NCBI GenBank assembly: GCA_000310025.1
Contig: FN647768.1
Coordinates: 456,096 to 520,095 of the forward strand
Length of the DNA: 64,000 bases
Reading direction: 5' to 3'
From: Ectocarpus siliculosus
Lineage: Eukaryota > Sar > Phaeophyceae > Ectocarpales > Ectocarpaceae
This document shows, in pieces, positions 50,518 through 64,000 of this stretch. Every line of letters starts with the position of its first letter. Position 1 is the first letter of the stretch. The notes beneath the pieces are model-generated. The model did no database searches, was not told the DNA's origin, and saw nothing but the letters and a program-made list of their open reading frames with translations. Both the position numbers and the translations under genes were made by a program.

Positions 50518-52165
50518 GGGTGAACAGCCACGCCGGCAGGGCAGTAGGGCGCGAACCCCCAACGTTCGCAACATCGACCAACCGGGATAGAGCATGCCAA
50601 GTTGTGACAACTTCACCAATCGATTTCGAATGACGTTAGGGATATACGGAGTACTTTGTCCGCACGTACATTAGCACAATGACTTTGCGCTTCTTCTTTT
50701 TTCTTCAGTTCAGTACCGCCGGGTGTCGTGCAAGCATGTACCCCGCAGGTAGTGCAAAGATTCGTGACTGGAAAAGGAAATAGGGATGACAAGAAATTGT
50801 GCAATTTGTACGGTGAAGAAAAGATAGGAAATGGCGAAAATAAGAAATCGTGCAATTCTCGTCGGGGAAAAATAAGAACTGCCGACATAAGAAATTCAGC
50901 TCACGATGGCTGCGGCAATAAAATTTGAGCCTCAGCTGAAATAGGTGTTTCTTACGAGTGGGCCGGCACTGTACTATGTTATCTTGAGTACTGCAAAAAT
51001 ACGCACGTCTCTACATTGCTTGTCTTGGGGATGTAGGCTTGTGGGTGTTGACGACCCGTATCGGCTCTCGAAGAGGTGTTGTTGGTTGTCGTCAAAAAGG
51101 GTAGCCCTAATTTACTCTTGAGTTGGTGCGTGCTCTCTCCGCAGTGTGTCGCGCAAGTAGAACGTGCGTATGCAGCAATGACCACTGATGTACATAAGCA
51201 GAGCACCCGATTGTGCAATCTTATAGTCACAGGTCAAAGGCAAAACTCGAGTGCTGCGTGTAAGCCTGTACGTGTCCTGTACGGCTGCAGCGCGGCGTGC
51301 CAACTCACTTGTTGTGCCGCTGGACCCTTTAGTACGAGAGGCTTGGCTCTGAGTACGCAGGAAGGTCCGAAGGAGAAGAGAAGATGGTTTGGTGGAAATG
51401 CAGTTACTTGATCAGTGGAGACCAGAAAGAATGAAGAGAAACCGAGGGGTAGTGAACCCCGGAGAAGTAAAGAGGTTGAGAAACCCCAAATAGGCAGAGG
51501 GTTGGAGAACCCCCAAAGAAGCAGAGTGAGAGGATGGGGCGAGTACGCGCTCATCCTCGAAATCATGGAATCACACCTATCCGACAACGTCGACCAATCA
51601 CACGTGTTCAGAATACGGTGCTGGTAAGCTACGATACGTTTCTGGAAAGATGACTTCAACACCATGCTCTCGAACTTGTGCCACGTATGCACATCAAGTA
51701 TTGTACTTGCACGCACAAGTGATTACTTGCACTGACGTACGACAAACCGCAGAATACAGCTTCAACAATTGAACTAATGTACTTTCCAAATTCGACTGCT
51801 GAGCGCATACGAATATGCATTCTTTCAAACACGCAAGTCTGAGTTAACGCCGCCACGCCAAGATGCACTGCTGGTGCTCAATACTGACCCGCCTGGTGAG
51901 TACGGTCTCCAAAGGTATTCCCTTTCAGACCAAAGGATCCATCGCGTTTGCACACAGTATGTACTTGGAATCATGTACCGGCTACCATTAGTCCGGCTTG
52001 GCCTACTGTAAAAATTTCATAGCCCAACCCATTCGCAAACAAACACCTACGGTGGTAACATCGAATTTTATCACAACCCAACCGGCGTGTTGGCTACTTC
52101 AATGGAGAGAAGGAGTTCCCTCAGATTACCCTCGAATATCGCTGGTAGCGTTTTGCACAGATCCT
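50518..52165. other. Intergenic, nothing recognised
   Basis: About 1.6 kb. A stretch near 50540-50605 has tRNA-like box sequences on the minus strand but does not fold. Purine-rich repeats near 51415-51530 (GAGAAACC and AACCCC phrases). No coding motif. Confidence 0.35.
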
Positions 52166-56358
<4,193 letters not shown>

Positions 56359-56749
56359 GTAGTCTTATCCTCGATAGACCAGCGAGGTATCTAACGAAGG
56401 TCGCATAGACGAACTCAGTATCGGATAAAACGCGTTTTACCGTGCATAAGAGGGAAATAATAAGAAACATGGTCTATGCCTTCGACCGAAGAACGTAAAG
56501 GCGGCTGCGTACCCTTGGCCGAGGAACCCAACCCTTCACAAAAGTACTACAACATACAAGATCCCCCTTCGGAGGTGGCTTCGCTGTCGGTCTTGAACAC
56601 AGGGGGCGATGCAAGGGGAAGGCAAGCAGTACTCAGGATAAAAGATTCAAGCGGTGTAAACTGGAGATAGAGTAGAGAAGTGCAAAGAATTAGGGTGGAA
56701 AAGTACGTGGGAACTGTTTTGTTGAGGAGGATGAGGCGGTGGTGGGAAA
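56359..56749. other. Upstream region of the aldo-keto reductase gene
   Basis: About 390 bp between the reductase start and the Helitron/OTU remnant; presumably holds the promoter. Nothing specific seen. Confidence 0.35.
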
Positions 56750-57735
56750 GGGGTGCCGGCGATGACCACCTCTATGGTGAGTCCGTACAATTGTGAGGCA
56801 GCAGCAGTTTCAATGTAACCACCGTATGCGGAGGGTTGAGCCATGATGGACAGGTAGTCCTGAAAAGAATAGTACAATGATGGCGGGGAGATCCTTGGAT
56901 CCGAATTGGGTCGTTTCCGAATCCGTTCATATGTCTGTATAAAAGGTTCCTGGGTTATGCTGTATGTGTTGGACAATGATGATATTAATGTAGGGGTTGT
57001 TATGGTGTTTGATTTAAGTACTTGTTTCGGGGTTTGGGGAGTACATATATAATATGGAGGCAGGATCAATTATTCTGGGCGCAAGCGCAATGCAGTCGAC
57101 GCTCTTTGGCCATGTGCAAGAATTGCCAAAGGTGGGGGAATAGAACTCAAGGCGGGTGAGCTCACGGTCAGAAGGCTGTCCCCTGGCACACACGCGGCCC
57201 ACTCTTCGATACAACTCGTGGTGAAAAACTCCTTTCTCAACAGCAAAAAAACAACGGATAGCCTGGTGCCAGGTGTCATTCAGTGCAGCCCGGCTTCTGT
57301 ATGATGAGCGAAATCGTGTACGGAGGAACAGTTCTTCTACAAATCCTCTCACACTTGCCACTGCTCTGGCAAATTTAATTAATCCATACAATCTCAAGTA
57401 ATTAATTAAGCAATTTCGGTTTTTAGGAGACGTTATATATATCATGACGAAATTGTGCGTGATTCGCTGGGTTACCTTTGAGAAGACATTCCCTAGAAAT
57501 TGCGAATCAGAAGACAGGCCCCATCACCAATTCCATCCAAAATATTCCATGCCGATGACGGCGGGGTAGGACGAGGAGGAACAGGATCTAGCTGTGGTGT
57601 TCTGTATAGACGTTCAATATCGTCGGGGATAGGAACCAAAGGCCCCACAACGTACTTGCCTCCTGAACAACAGTTGATTCTTTCTTCTGCCCATGTCCAA
57701 GCGCTGCAGTGCCTGCAACGCTGGTTTCTTTCATG
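56750..57735 (-). pseudogene. Probable Helitron remnant with OTU fragment
   Basis: Minus strand. At about 57725-57600 the text CRHCSAWTWAEERINCCSGG, then K and PLVPIPDDIERLY, matches the C..C.A...E....CC..GK....L.P.P..L signature that precedes the Helitron Rep domain. Further on, at 56905-56750, YSFQDYLSIMAQPSAYGGY then IETAAASQLYGLTIEVVIAG matches the middle of an OTU protease (D..Y...M......GG..E..A.S.LY...I.V). OTU domains are known in several Helitron lineages, so both pieces may come from one element. No Rep motif or helicase domain is visible, and the frames are broken. Confidence 0.5.
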
Positions 57736-57842
57736 GCGGATACTACTGGCTCGAAAGACGTACTCAACAGGCAAGCGAATGGAAAGATCCCCAAAAGCGA
57801 GAACACCCAGGCGACGACCATCGGACGTCATGTTGTCTTGGA

Positions 57843-58284
57843 AGTATATTCTCCCGTACGAACGGAAAAACACGCAACAATGCCGGTCTAACGTCCAGAA
57901 GAAGCGGACGTATCAACAACAGCGAACTGTATTCCTCTCGCACAAACGGAGGATAATACGCAACAATGCCGGTCTAACGTCCACACAAGAAGCGGGCGTA
58001 TCAACAACAGCGAAATATATTCTCCCGTACAAACGGAAAATACGCAACAATGCCGGTCTAACGTACACAAGAAGCGGACGTATCAACAACAGCGAACTAT
58101 ATTCCTCTCGCACAAACGGAGGATACGCAACAATGCCGGTCTAACTTCCACAAGAAGCGGACGTATCACAACAACAGCGAACTATGCCTCTCGCACAAAC
58201 GGAGGATACGCAACAATGCCGGTCTAACGTTCACAAGAAGCGGACGTATCAACAACAACAACATCGAACTGTATTCCTCTCATT
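57843..58284. repeat. Satellite of about 84 bp, five units
   Basis: The phrase GCAACAATGCCGGTCTAACG starts at 57874, 57960, 58044, 58127 (slightly altered) and 58210, so the period is 83-86 bp. Each unit also contains GAAGCGGACGTATCAACAAC and AACGGA(G/A). The same unit reappears at 63012-63080, right after the LTR element, showing that the element split the array. Confidence 0.88.
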
Positions 58285-58288
58285 CTAA

Positions 58289-58349
58289 TGTCACGGTAGC
58301 ATGAACGGGCGCTAAATACTGAGAATCATTCCATTTCACGATGGTTTGT
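58289..58349 (+). repeat. 5' LTR remnant of element C
   Basis: 61 bp beginning TGTCACGGTAGC, with one mismatch to the 3' LTR start at 62570. After the shared GGTTTG the two differ; a TGCTTGTT phrase that is near the far end of the 3' LTR (about 62946) follows directly here, suggesting an internal deletion of the 5' LTR. Confidence 0.75.
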
Positions 58350-58568
58350 GCTTGTTGATACGCCGCTACGTACTCCTCGTCCCTCGGTGTCAACGCATCA
58401 AGTGTGATCTGCAATGCATAGAACACACTGAGATTCTCCACTTTTCTGTCATCGACCTCTCTCTGTTGGCCCCAGGTCAGCTAAGCAGATTCCATCGAGT
58501 TTGATGTCTTCCTTGTTGAGCATGACTAACTCCGGTTGTGAGTCACTTCTCTCCTCTTCTCTGCCCCT

Positions 58569-59438
58569 AGATACGTAGCGGCGTATCTCTTTACACTAAG
58601 ACAGCCGAGGCCGGCTGTTCTCGGTCGAGGGGCAGGTGGAGCATTACAAGCCGTTGAGGGTATGCTGGACGTAACATGTGTGATTGACTCTGATTGGAAG
58701 ACCATGGAATGCATCACAGTCAACGGAGGAGCCGGTGATGCGACATTGCTTCGTCAGCCTTTAGAGTCCGACACACGCTACACAACCCTCGAGTATAAAC
58801 CCGACATCCTCATTGGCAATGCGTACGCCGTTGAGGATGGTCAAGACGAAGGATCGAGGACAGGGCGAAATGCAGACAACATTGTGCAGATTTTCGTGTC
58901 GTCCCCCATCCAGATCCTGGTAATGGAGAGTCCAGTAGGCTTTGCAGGGTCAGAGAGATGGAAGAACATCCTTCACCCAGAACTGCACCTGGCAGGCTGT
59001 GAAACGGCGACAGTGTCTCTGTCAGCGACAGCAGTCGGGATACCCACAACAAAACGGAGAGTGTTTGTGGTAGCAGTCAAGAAGAGCGGGGATCCCAATT
59101 TGACAGCTAAACTATCTCAGTGGAAGAAGAATGTGGAGAGAACGGCACCGTCGGCACCCACGGTCGGTGCCTTTTTGAGAAGACAGGGATGCTTCTTCTT
59201 AACACGGGGACACCAGAACAAGGAGATATTCTCGTTGGAGGAGCCGGTGGTGACGGTTACAAGGGAACACATCATGGGCCGTAAACCCCTACCAACAGCT
59301 TTTACGGCACATCCCAACGACGCAGGGTCGTTGCAGGAAGCGCAAGAGCTACCGTGGGAAGATTACGTGAAGCTAACCACCAATCGGGACAACTACGAGG
59401 TACCACCAACTCTGGGAAGATGTGATGAGCTCGAGTGA
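58569..59438 (+). pseudogene. Cytosine-C5-methyltransferase-like domain of element C, catalytic motif missing
   Basis: Frame open from before 58569; the first ATG is at 58662, but homology starts earlier. The AdoMet-binding motif I-like VLGRGAGGALQAVEG (about 58617) is followed by CVIDSDWKTME (motif II). DILIGNAYAVEDG sits where motif IV (GGPPCQ) should be: the Pro-Cys pair is absent. Then comes ILVMESPVGFAG (motif VI, normally ENV.GF) and AVGIPTTKRRVFVVAV (motif VIII, normally GVPQ.R.R). FSLEEPVVTVTREH resembles the region before the target-recognition domain. It ends at 59438. As encoded it could bind AdoMet but should not methylate. It could act as a chromatin-binding module or simply be decayed. 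Confidence 0.65.
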
Positions 59439-59979
59439 TGCAAGAGCACACATTAGCGCCAATGCTGAGAGAAGTTCTGAATCTCCTACGACTGCAAGGA
59501 AGGCCGAAGCGTCTAATGGATGGTACAAAAACCAGAGAGACAGATCACAACAAAAAAGTAGACGAAGATCTGCTCACCGACTTGGCCAGCTTGTATCAGG
59601 AAGATGCGGCGGTGGCGGTGGTGACTAGGGGAGTTACCGTCGACCGTCACGTCGACCGCACACGTTTTAAGGTGACCCCGGCGGAGACTCGGAGTGCGGC
59701 TCGACGAGCTCGACAGCCAACACTCACTCCATCCACCATAGCGAAGCCAACGACCTCTTTAGAGAAGGAGACCGTGGTGCAACAACCAGAGAGGCGATCA
59801 GTGTCGACAGCGAGCTCTTCTACAACACCATCGAGGTCCGACCCAGAAACATCGCAACCACGGTTGGAACGGCCAGACAACGACATTCCCCTCTGTCGAG
59901 GGCATTCCGCACAGTTGGAACAAATGGAGCGTGTCTTGCGCGACGGTGCCCACAACTAAAAAGGATCCAACAGGAAGAC
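59439..59979 (+). pseudogene. Element C linker between methyltransferase-like domain and integrase
   Basis: Frame shifted relative to both neighbours (59435-59959). Low-complexity Thr/Ser/Arg-rich sequence, including SAARRARQPTLTPSTIAKPT, with no RT or RNase H motif. RNase H would normally sit here in a Ty3/gypsy pol. Confidence 0.5.
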
Positions 59980-61759
59980 TTGAGGTTGAAACCTATCCGG
60001 GACAATTTGGAGAACGGCGAAGGAGAGCAAGCTGATTACATCCTGGACGATCAAGGTCTACTTTGGTTTGCGCCGAGAGGGGAGGCACATGTTGTAGCCC
60101 TACCTCACAAGCTGGTGTCTGCAGTACTGGCCCTGGCACATGGCACCTTTGGACATTCGGGGATAGCTCGCACCACTATCATTGTGGCGGACAAGTACCA
60201 CTGACCATCGCTGAAGAAAGATGTGCGAGACTACGTGTTATCATGTCGATGCCGTATGAGAAAACGACAGTGGAGAAAACAAATTCGCATGTTACCGGCA
60301 CGATTCTTGCGTCCATGGGAAGTCTTGGAGATGACTTGACATGAAGTTGACATCGAACAAGGGCAACAGGTACTTGCTGGTGATAGTGGATCGAGCAACC
60401 AAGTTCCTCTTCACTTACCCGCTTCCCACGAAGGAAACTTTGGGAGTCAGCAAGAAATTGTTGGAGCTCATCCTCACCTTCGGACTACCCATATCGGTGC
60501 GCTGTGATCCGGGGGCAGAAAATACCTCGGCGATCATGGAACACCTGTGCCGGTGGCTCAAAATATCCCTCGACTTTGGACCGACCAACCATCCTAGAGG
60601 AAAGGGAACAGTCGAGAGGATGGGAGCGGTGCTGCAAGAGATGCTGTTGGAGCTCTGCCAGGCATGGCCGAACAGGTGGGATGAGTATGTGGCAGTGGTC
60701 GCTTGGGCCCATCGTACGACGCCGGATGAGAGCCTTCCAAACAAAGAGTCAGCATACCACCTGCTCTTTGGACGGACGCCAAGGACATCATTTGATCACA
60801 TGTCGCCATCACTAGACAACTCGGGCCCAGCATTGCCGTTGGAAAGGACGGTGGAGGAAACGAGAAGGAAGACTGTGGAAGTGATGCAAGTGCTAAAAGT
60901 GAGACAGGAAAATCGGAATAGACACCGCGAACTCCAGAACGCGAGGATCAAACGTGCATTACCAGGCACCAAGGCTAAGGTGGGCGACAAGGTATTGGTC
61001 AAGGAGAGCGCCAGTACACTCTACCGGGATGGCGTCCATCCTAAACTTGCCCATGACCACTTCATAGGACCGTGGCAAGTCGTGCACGTCGTGCGAGAGG
61101 GGTTGAGCTTTACTGTAAGACTGCATGGACGTCAAATCCGCCAGAGGACGGTGGCAGCCACGGACTTCAAGCCGTTTCATTCTCGACCACAAGACATCAG
61201 ACATCCATTTGAAGATGAGTTTGGTCATTTTGTATGGTCGCCGGATTTAGGATTGGCTGAAGACTCCGTCGTCGCCGCACCTCTGTATACTTTGGTGAAT
61301 AGACCGGTGGTCCAGGGCGCTGGAGGAATAGCGTCCGCATGGGCATGGGAGTATAGAGGAAATTATCAGGATGGCACCACTTCTCCGTGGATCACCGAAG
61401 ACACTGCCAGGGACAGTTTCTCGCCTCTGCAACTTGATGTTTTTCATGCACTGTGGGAAGACTTTCACGGGGTGAATATCGCACCACGACCCCCGGGACC
61501 GCCGTCGCGAGGAGAACGCGAAGTAGCAACGCGGACCGAAGCTCTCGCGGAATTTCCCTGTGGAACCATGGTTGGACGGGAGCTCATGGATCAAGAGAAC
61601 AATACTGTGATCAGCAGAGGGAAGGTCTGCGATTGCTATGATCCGTATTGGAGAGTGGAGTTCAGCGACGGAGATTGGGAAGAGCTCAATCGCAGGGAGC
61701 TAAGGCGTGGAATGGATCTTGCCACCAGACTCCCACCGCTGACCGCTCAAGAATCGTGA
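59980..61759 (+). pseudogene. Element C integrase with Tudor-like tail, broken at two places
   Basis: The frame 59980-60204 gives YILDDQGLLWFAPRG and the HH part of the zinc module (HGTFGHSGIARTT). A TGA at 60202-60204 replaces the conserved Trp of the H.WP motif (TGG to TGA); the frame continues to a Cys pair (SCRCRMRK). Near 60332 indels destroy the first catalytic Asp (expected after WEVLEM). From 60341 the core continues with YLLVIVDRATKF, the second Asp in VRCDPGAENTS and the Glu in GKGTVERMGA, then VGDKVLVKE and HFIGPWQVV. The C-terminus (GKVCDCYDPYWRVEFSDGDW) resembles a Tudor-like reader module. Stop at 61759. Confidence 0.8.
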
Positions 61760-61834
61760 AGTCGTACACTGCCTGCCATCTTCCGTCCTCCATGCGGGAA
61801 GCTGGGGGGGGTGTGACGGCAGTGTCACGAATGA

Positions 61835-62263
61835 GGAGTTGCAAGATCGTCGTCTACAGCGGAGGATCGTCCTCAACAGTCGGTGATCGTCGGTCAAGAT
61901 GCAAGATTGTCGTCATAGTCGTCGGTCTGTGGAGACTGTTGGTGGAAGAACGTCTTCAACAGTGGAAGATCACCTGAGGAGTTCCAAGATCGTCGTCTAC
62001 AGCGGAAGATCGTCCTCAACAGTCGGTGATCGTCGGTCAAGATGCAAGATCGTCGTCATAGTCGTCGGTCTGTGGAGACTGTTGGTGGAAGAACATCTTC
62101 AACAGTGGAAGATCACCTGAGGAGTTCCAAGATCGTCTTCTACAGCGGAAGATCGTCTTCAACAGTCGGTGGTCGTCGGTCAAGATGCAAGATCATCGTC
62201 AAAGTCGTCGGTCTGTGGAGACTGTTTGTGGAAGAACGTCTTCAACAGTGGAAGATCACCTTT
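61835..62263 (+). repeat. Three perfect-length 143-bp tandem repeats in the 3' region of element C
   Basis: GGAGTT at 61835, 61978 and 62121 opens each unit, followed by (G/C)CAAGATCGTC, TCAACAGTCGGTG(A/G)TCGTCGG and GTGGAGACTGTT. The spacing is exactly 143 bp twice. GATC occurs many times per unit. Units differ at only a few bases. Confidence 0.9.
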
Positions 62264-62559
62264 TTCAGTGGACGATCGCCTTCTTCAGTCCAAGATCGTC
62301 ATCGTCAAGGAGTCCGGTATACGGCGGCCAAAGTACTAACGGCCGTCATTCGGGGTCGATGATTTCAGCAATGTAACATCGACGTCGAACACACCGGCAT
62401 CCGTCCTCTCGAGGTTAAAATCCATTTTTTGTGGTTTAACCTGGGGGAGGGCGGCATCCTCCCTTTTCAGATCTATATTCCCGGCGTGGTTTGATCTGAG
62501 GAGGGAGAAGCGCACATTCTGCTACCTCCTTAGCATTTTGTGTTTTTCAACACATGTAT

Positions 62560-62569
62560 GCTGGGGGGG
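62560..62569 (+). other. Polypurine tract of element C
   Basis: GCTGGGGGGG directly before the 3' LTR start TGTCACGG. A very similar phrase, GCTGGGGGGGGTGTGACGGC, at 61801-61820 could be an older tract and LTR start. Confidence 0.65.
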
Positions 62570-63007
62570 TGTCACGGTAGCATGAACGGGCGCTAAATAC
62601 TGAGAATAATTCCATTTCACGATGGTTTGAGGAGGGCTAGGGTATACCCCCGGGTGTACCTGAATCATTGGCGGAGCTCCCCTCTAGAGCTCCGCCTCAA
62701 CACGTGTTTTGGGTGATCGCTCACTGTTAACACGGCCAATCTCGGAAGAGGAACTTTAACCCACATCGCTAAGCAGCAACCAGTTGTGAGTCAATGCATG
62801 AGGTAGACCCCCCTTGCTAGTCCCTCCTTGATTAGTCCCCCCTTGTTAGTCCCCCCTTGACTCAAATGGTAAGAGACCATGAAACTGACCATGAAATGGA
62901 TGAAACTGACCATGAAATGGAAGAAACTAATTGAACCCTAGCCAGTGCTTGTTACGCTAACACATGAGTGAGCTACCTTAAGCAATAGCGTTATAACCAC
63001 TGTGACA
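62570..63007 (+). repeat. 3' LTR of element C
   Basis: 438 bp from TGTCACGG to ACTGTGACA. It contains short repeats (TTAGTCCCCCCTTG, and ATGAAACTGACCATGAAATGG twice near 62878-62920) and an inverted repeat around GGCGGAGCTCCCCTCTAGAGCTCCGCC (62671-62697). Confidence 0.85.
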
Positions 63008-63080
63008 CTAACGGAGGATACGCAACAATGCCGGTCTAACGTCCACAAGAAGCGGACGTATCAACAACTAACAGCGAAAT
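63008..63080. repeat. Right part of the 84-bp satellite
   Basis: After target duplication CTAA (63008-63011) the sequence is CGGAGGATACGCAACAATGC and onward, one satellite unit like those at 57843-58284. Confidence 0.85.
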
Positions 63081-63524
63081 AAACAATCTCTCAAGAGTCA
63101 AATTCTTCGAGAAGGTCGTCGTCCAATCGGATTCGAGCGCCGCGAAGCTGACCGTCGCTTCGACGCGGGAGCGCTTCTCGGCCTGCTTGCTCTGCGTGCC
63201 CTGCTGCTTCTTCTGATACTTCGCAAGCCTCTCGTCTTGTTCCTTGTATATGGCGCGGAATAGGTCCTTGCGCTTGGCGCGCGCGCAGGTGTAGTGGACT
63301 ACCTGCCCGAGCGGAGCAGTACCCAGCAGGAAATCCCCTTTTTGGAATACGGGACCGTCGGGGGCGGTGCACATGGGCGAAATGCAGTCCTTTTCCCACC
63401 TTTTACAAACGATCGGGCAACGAAAAATGGGGGGGGGGGGGGGGAGGTGTACACACACATAGTCGTGCATGCCGTAGTCGTTAGACCATTGACCTCGCAT
63501 CCCTACAAAGCCGGGACGGAGCAC
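63081..63524 (-). CDS. Unrecognised open frame, minus strand
   Basis: A Cys-containing stretch (CPIVCKRWEKDCISPMC) is followed by GPVFQKGDFLLGTAPLG and a Lys/Gln-rich helical segment (KYQKKQQGTQSKQ). The C-terminal end runs into the satellite, so the real end may differ. A G14 run near 63430 lies in the frame and makes the N-terminus unreliable. Family unknown. Confidence 0.3.
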
Positions 63525-63840
63525 GCCGGGTTCTCACCGGACCAGGATCTCACATCACCAAGCGCGAAGCGCCGTGAGGTATTTGGCGAGTCGCATGAAG
63601 GGTGAGCTGCATCCTGCTAAGGGTGTTTGGCATCTTGTGCTTACTTCCTTGCGTGCGGATGACAGCTACGTATGACTTAATTTATTTTCTGGTGCTTTCA
63701 CTTCCAGAGACAGTTGTAAGCACTGTGTAACTGCCTCGAGGATGCTTGACCATTTTAACACAACGTGGTGCGATCATCCCCCTTGCGCGGAGTGAGGGTT
63801 CTCCACCCCGCACAACATGATCTACTCGACGACCATTATG
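63525..63840. other. Nothing recognised
   Basis: About 315 bp before the unreliable end; no motif. Confidence 0.3.
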
Positions 63841-64000
63841 GTTACCGCCAAAAAAAAACGAGGCAAAAAAAAAAAAAAAAAGGGGGGGGGGGGGGGGGGG
63901 GGGGGGAATCAAAAAAAAGGGGGACCCCCTCTTTAAAACAAAGGGGAAAAGGGGGGGGGGTTTTTCTTTCCCAAAAAAAATCCCTTTGGGGGGGGAAAAG
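63841..64000. other. Low-quality or artefactual contig end
   Basis: Successive runs of A (up to 17) and G (more than 20), then alternating blocks of A, G, T and C, with no biological signal. It looks like a failing read at a contig end. Confidence 0.85.

Larger units (their letters stand above)
58289..63007 (+). mobile_element. LTR retrotransposon derivative (element C) with integrase and a C5-methyltransferase-like domain
   Basis: 4719 bp, bounded by terminal TGTCAC and GTGACA with a 4-bp target duplication CTAA at 58285-58288 and 63008-63011. Removing the insert and one CTAA restores a normal satellite unit. The 3' LTR (62570-63007, 438 bp) is preceded by a G7 polypurine tract. Of the 5' LTR only the first ~61 bp clearly match. 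Coding content is a cytosine-5-methyltransferase-like domain, a linker, and an integrase. There is no gag, protease, RT or RNase H, so this is a deletion derivative. Cytosine methyltransferases captured by retrotransposons have been described in other algae and protists, which makes the association credible. Confidence 0.85.

Noticed and set aside
50535-50610. tRNA gene on the minus strand
   Set aside because: Box-like GGGGGTTCGCGCCC is present but no acceptor stem or anticodon arm pairs properly.
57500-58144. Plus-strand frame running through the satellite
   Set aside because: The protein repeats are just the translated satellite; start lies in the Helitron remnant on the other strand.
57843-58284. 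Regular repeats that might be a CRISPR array
   Set aside because: Units are continuous 84-bp satellite copies with no unique spacers, in a eukaryotic setting.
63841-64000. Poly-A tail of a retroelement
   Set aside because: Alternating homopolymers of all bases at the very end point to poor sequence, not a biological tail.

Overview
The window looks like nuclear DNA of a eukaryotic alga, most likely a stramenopile and plausibly a brown alga. The reasons are GT-AG introns, Ty3/gypsy-type LTR retrotransposons, satellite arrays, a pogo-like DNA transposon, a probable Helitron remnant, an intron-rich host aldo-keto reductase gene, and a protein with EsV-1-7-type cysteine repeats (a family known from brown algae and their phaeoviruses). 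The species call is inference. Many genes carry single-base frameshifts or in-frame stops. Some of these are real decay and some may be assembly error; the last 160 bases are clearly poor sequence.

Layout. (1) 1-5174, plus strand: decayed 3' part of a Ty3/gypsy element (protease, reverse transcriptase, RNase H, integrase, chromodomain-like tail). (2) 6714-19630, minus strand: a complete 12.9-kb relative with two identical 268-bp LTRs and a 4-bp target duplication (CTCC). It sits inside a C-rich minisatellite. Its polyprotein carries a complete-looking NADAR (YbiA-like, DUF1768) domain between the zinc knuckle and the protease, which is the most striking observation here. (3) 20.6-31.2 kb: an OTU-like protease, a disordered repetitive region with duplicated exons, two tyrosine-recombinase-like proteins on opposite strands that are broken in complementary ways, and a PD-(D/E)XK-like nuclease between two copies of an unknown small gene. 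(4) 31.2-34.7 kb: non-coding, with several short tandem repeats. (5) 34.7-42.8 kb: a class I methyltransferase, an SF2 helicase with an internal RING finger, a broken ankyrin gene, an EsV-1-7 repeat protein, a SET-domain protein and a broken Gly-Gly-repeat (GLUG-like) surface-type protein.

(6) 46.1-50.5 kb: an unknown protein with a Gly-Ala repeat linker, then a decayed pogo/Tc5-like transposase gene with introns. (7) 52.2-56.4 kb, minus strand: an eight-exon AKR7-like aldo-keto reductase whose exons close in frame (1209 nt, 402 residues); it is the best host gene in the window. (8) 56.7-57.9 kb: a probable Helitron remnant with an OTU fragment. (9) 58289-63007, plus strand: a second LTR element, with a CTAA target duplication, inserted in an 84-bp satellite. 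It has lost gag and reverse transcriptase but keeps an integrase and a cytosine-C5-methyltransferase-like domain whose catalytic Pro-Cys is missing.

How it fits together. Regions 3-5 have the gene mix of an endogenized large DNA virus or of a large recombinase-mobilised element (recombinases, nuclease, helicase, ankyrin, SET, OTU, EsV-1-7). Both LTR elements carry an extra enzyme-like domain that acts, or once acted, on modified DNA or nucleotides: NADAR and C5-methyltransferase. These could interact with host chromatin or defence. Those readings are inference; the domains and breaks are read from the sequence.
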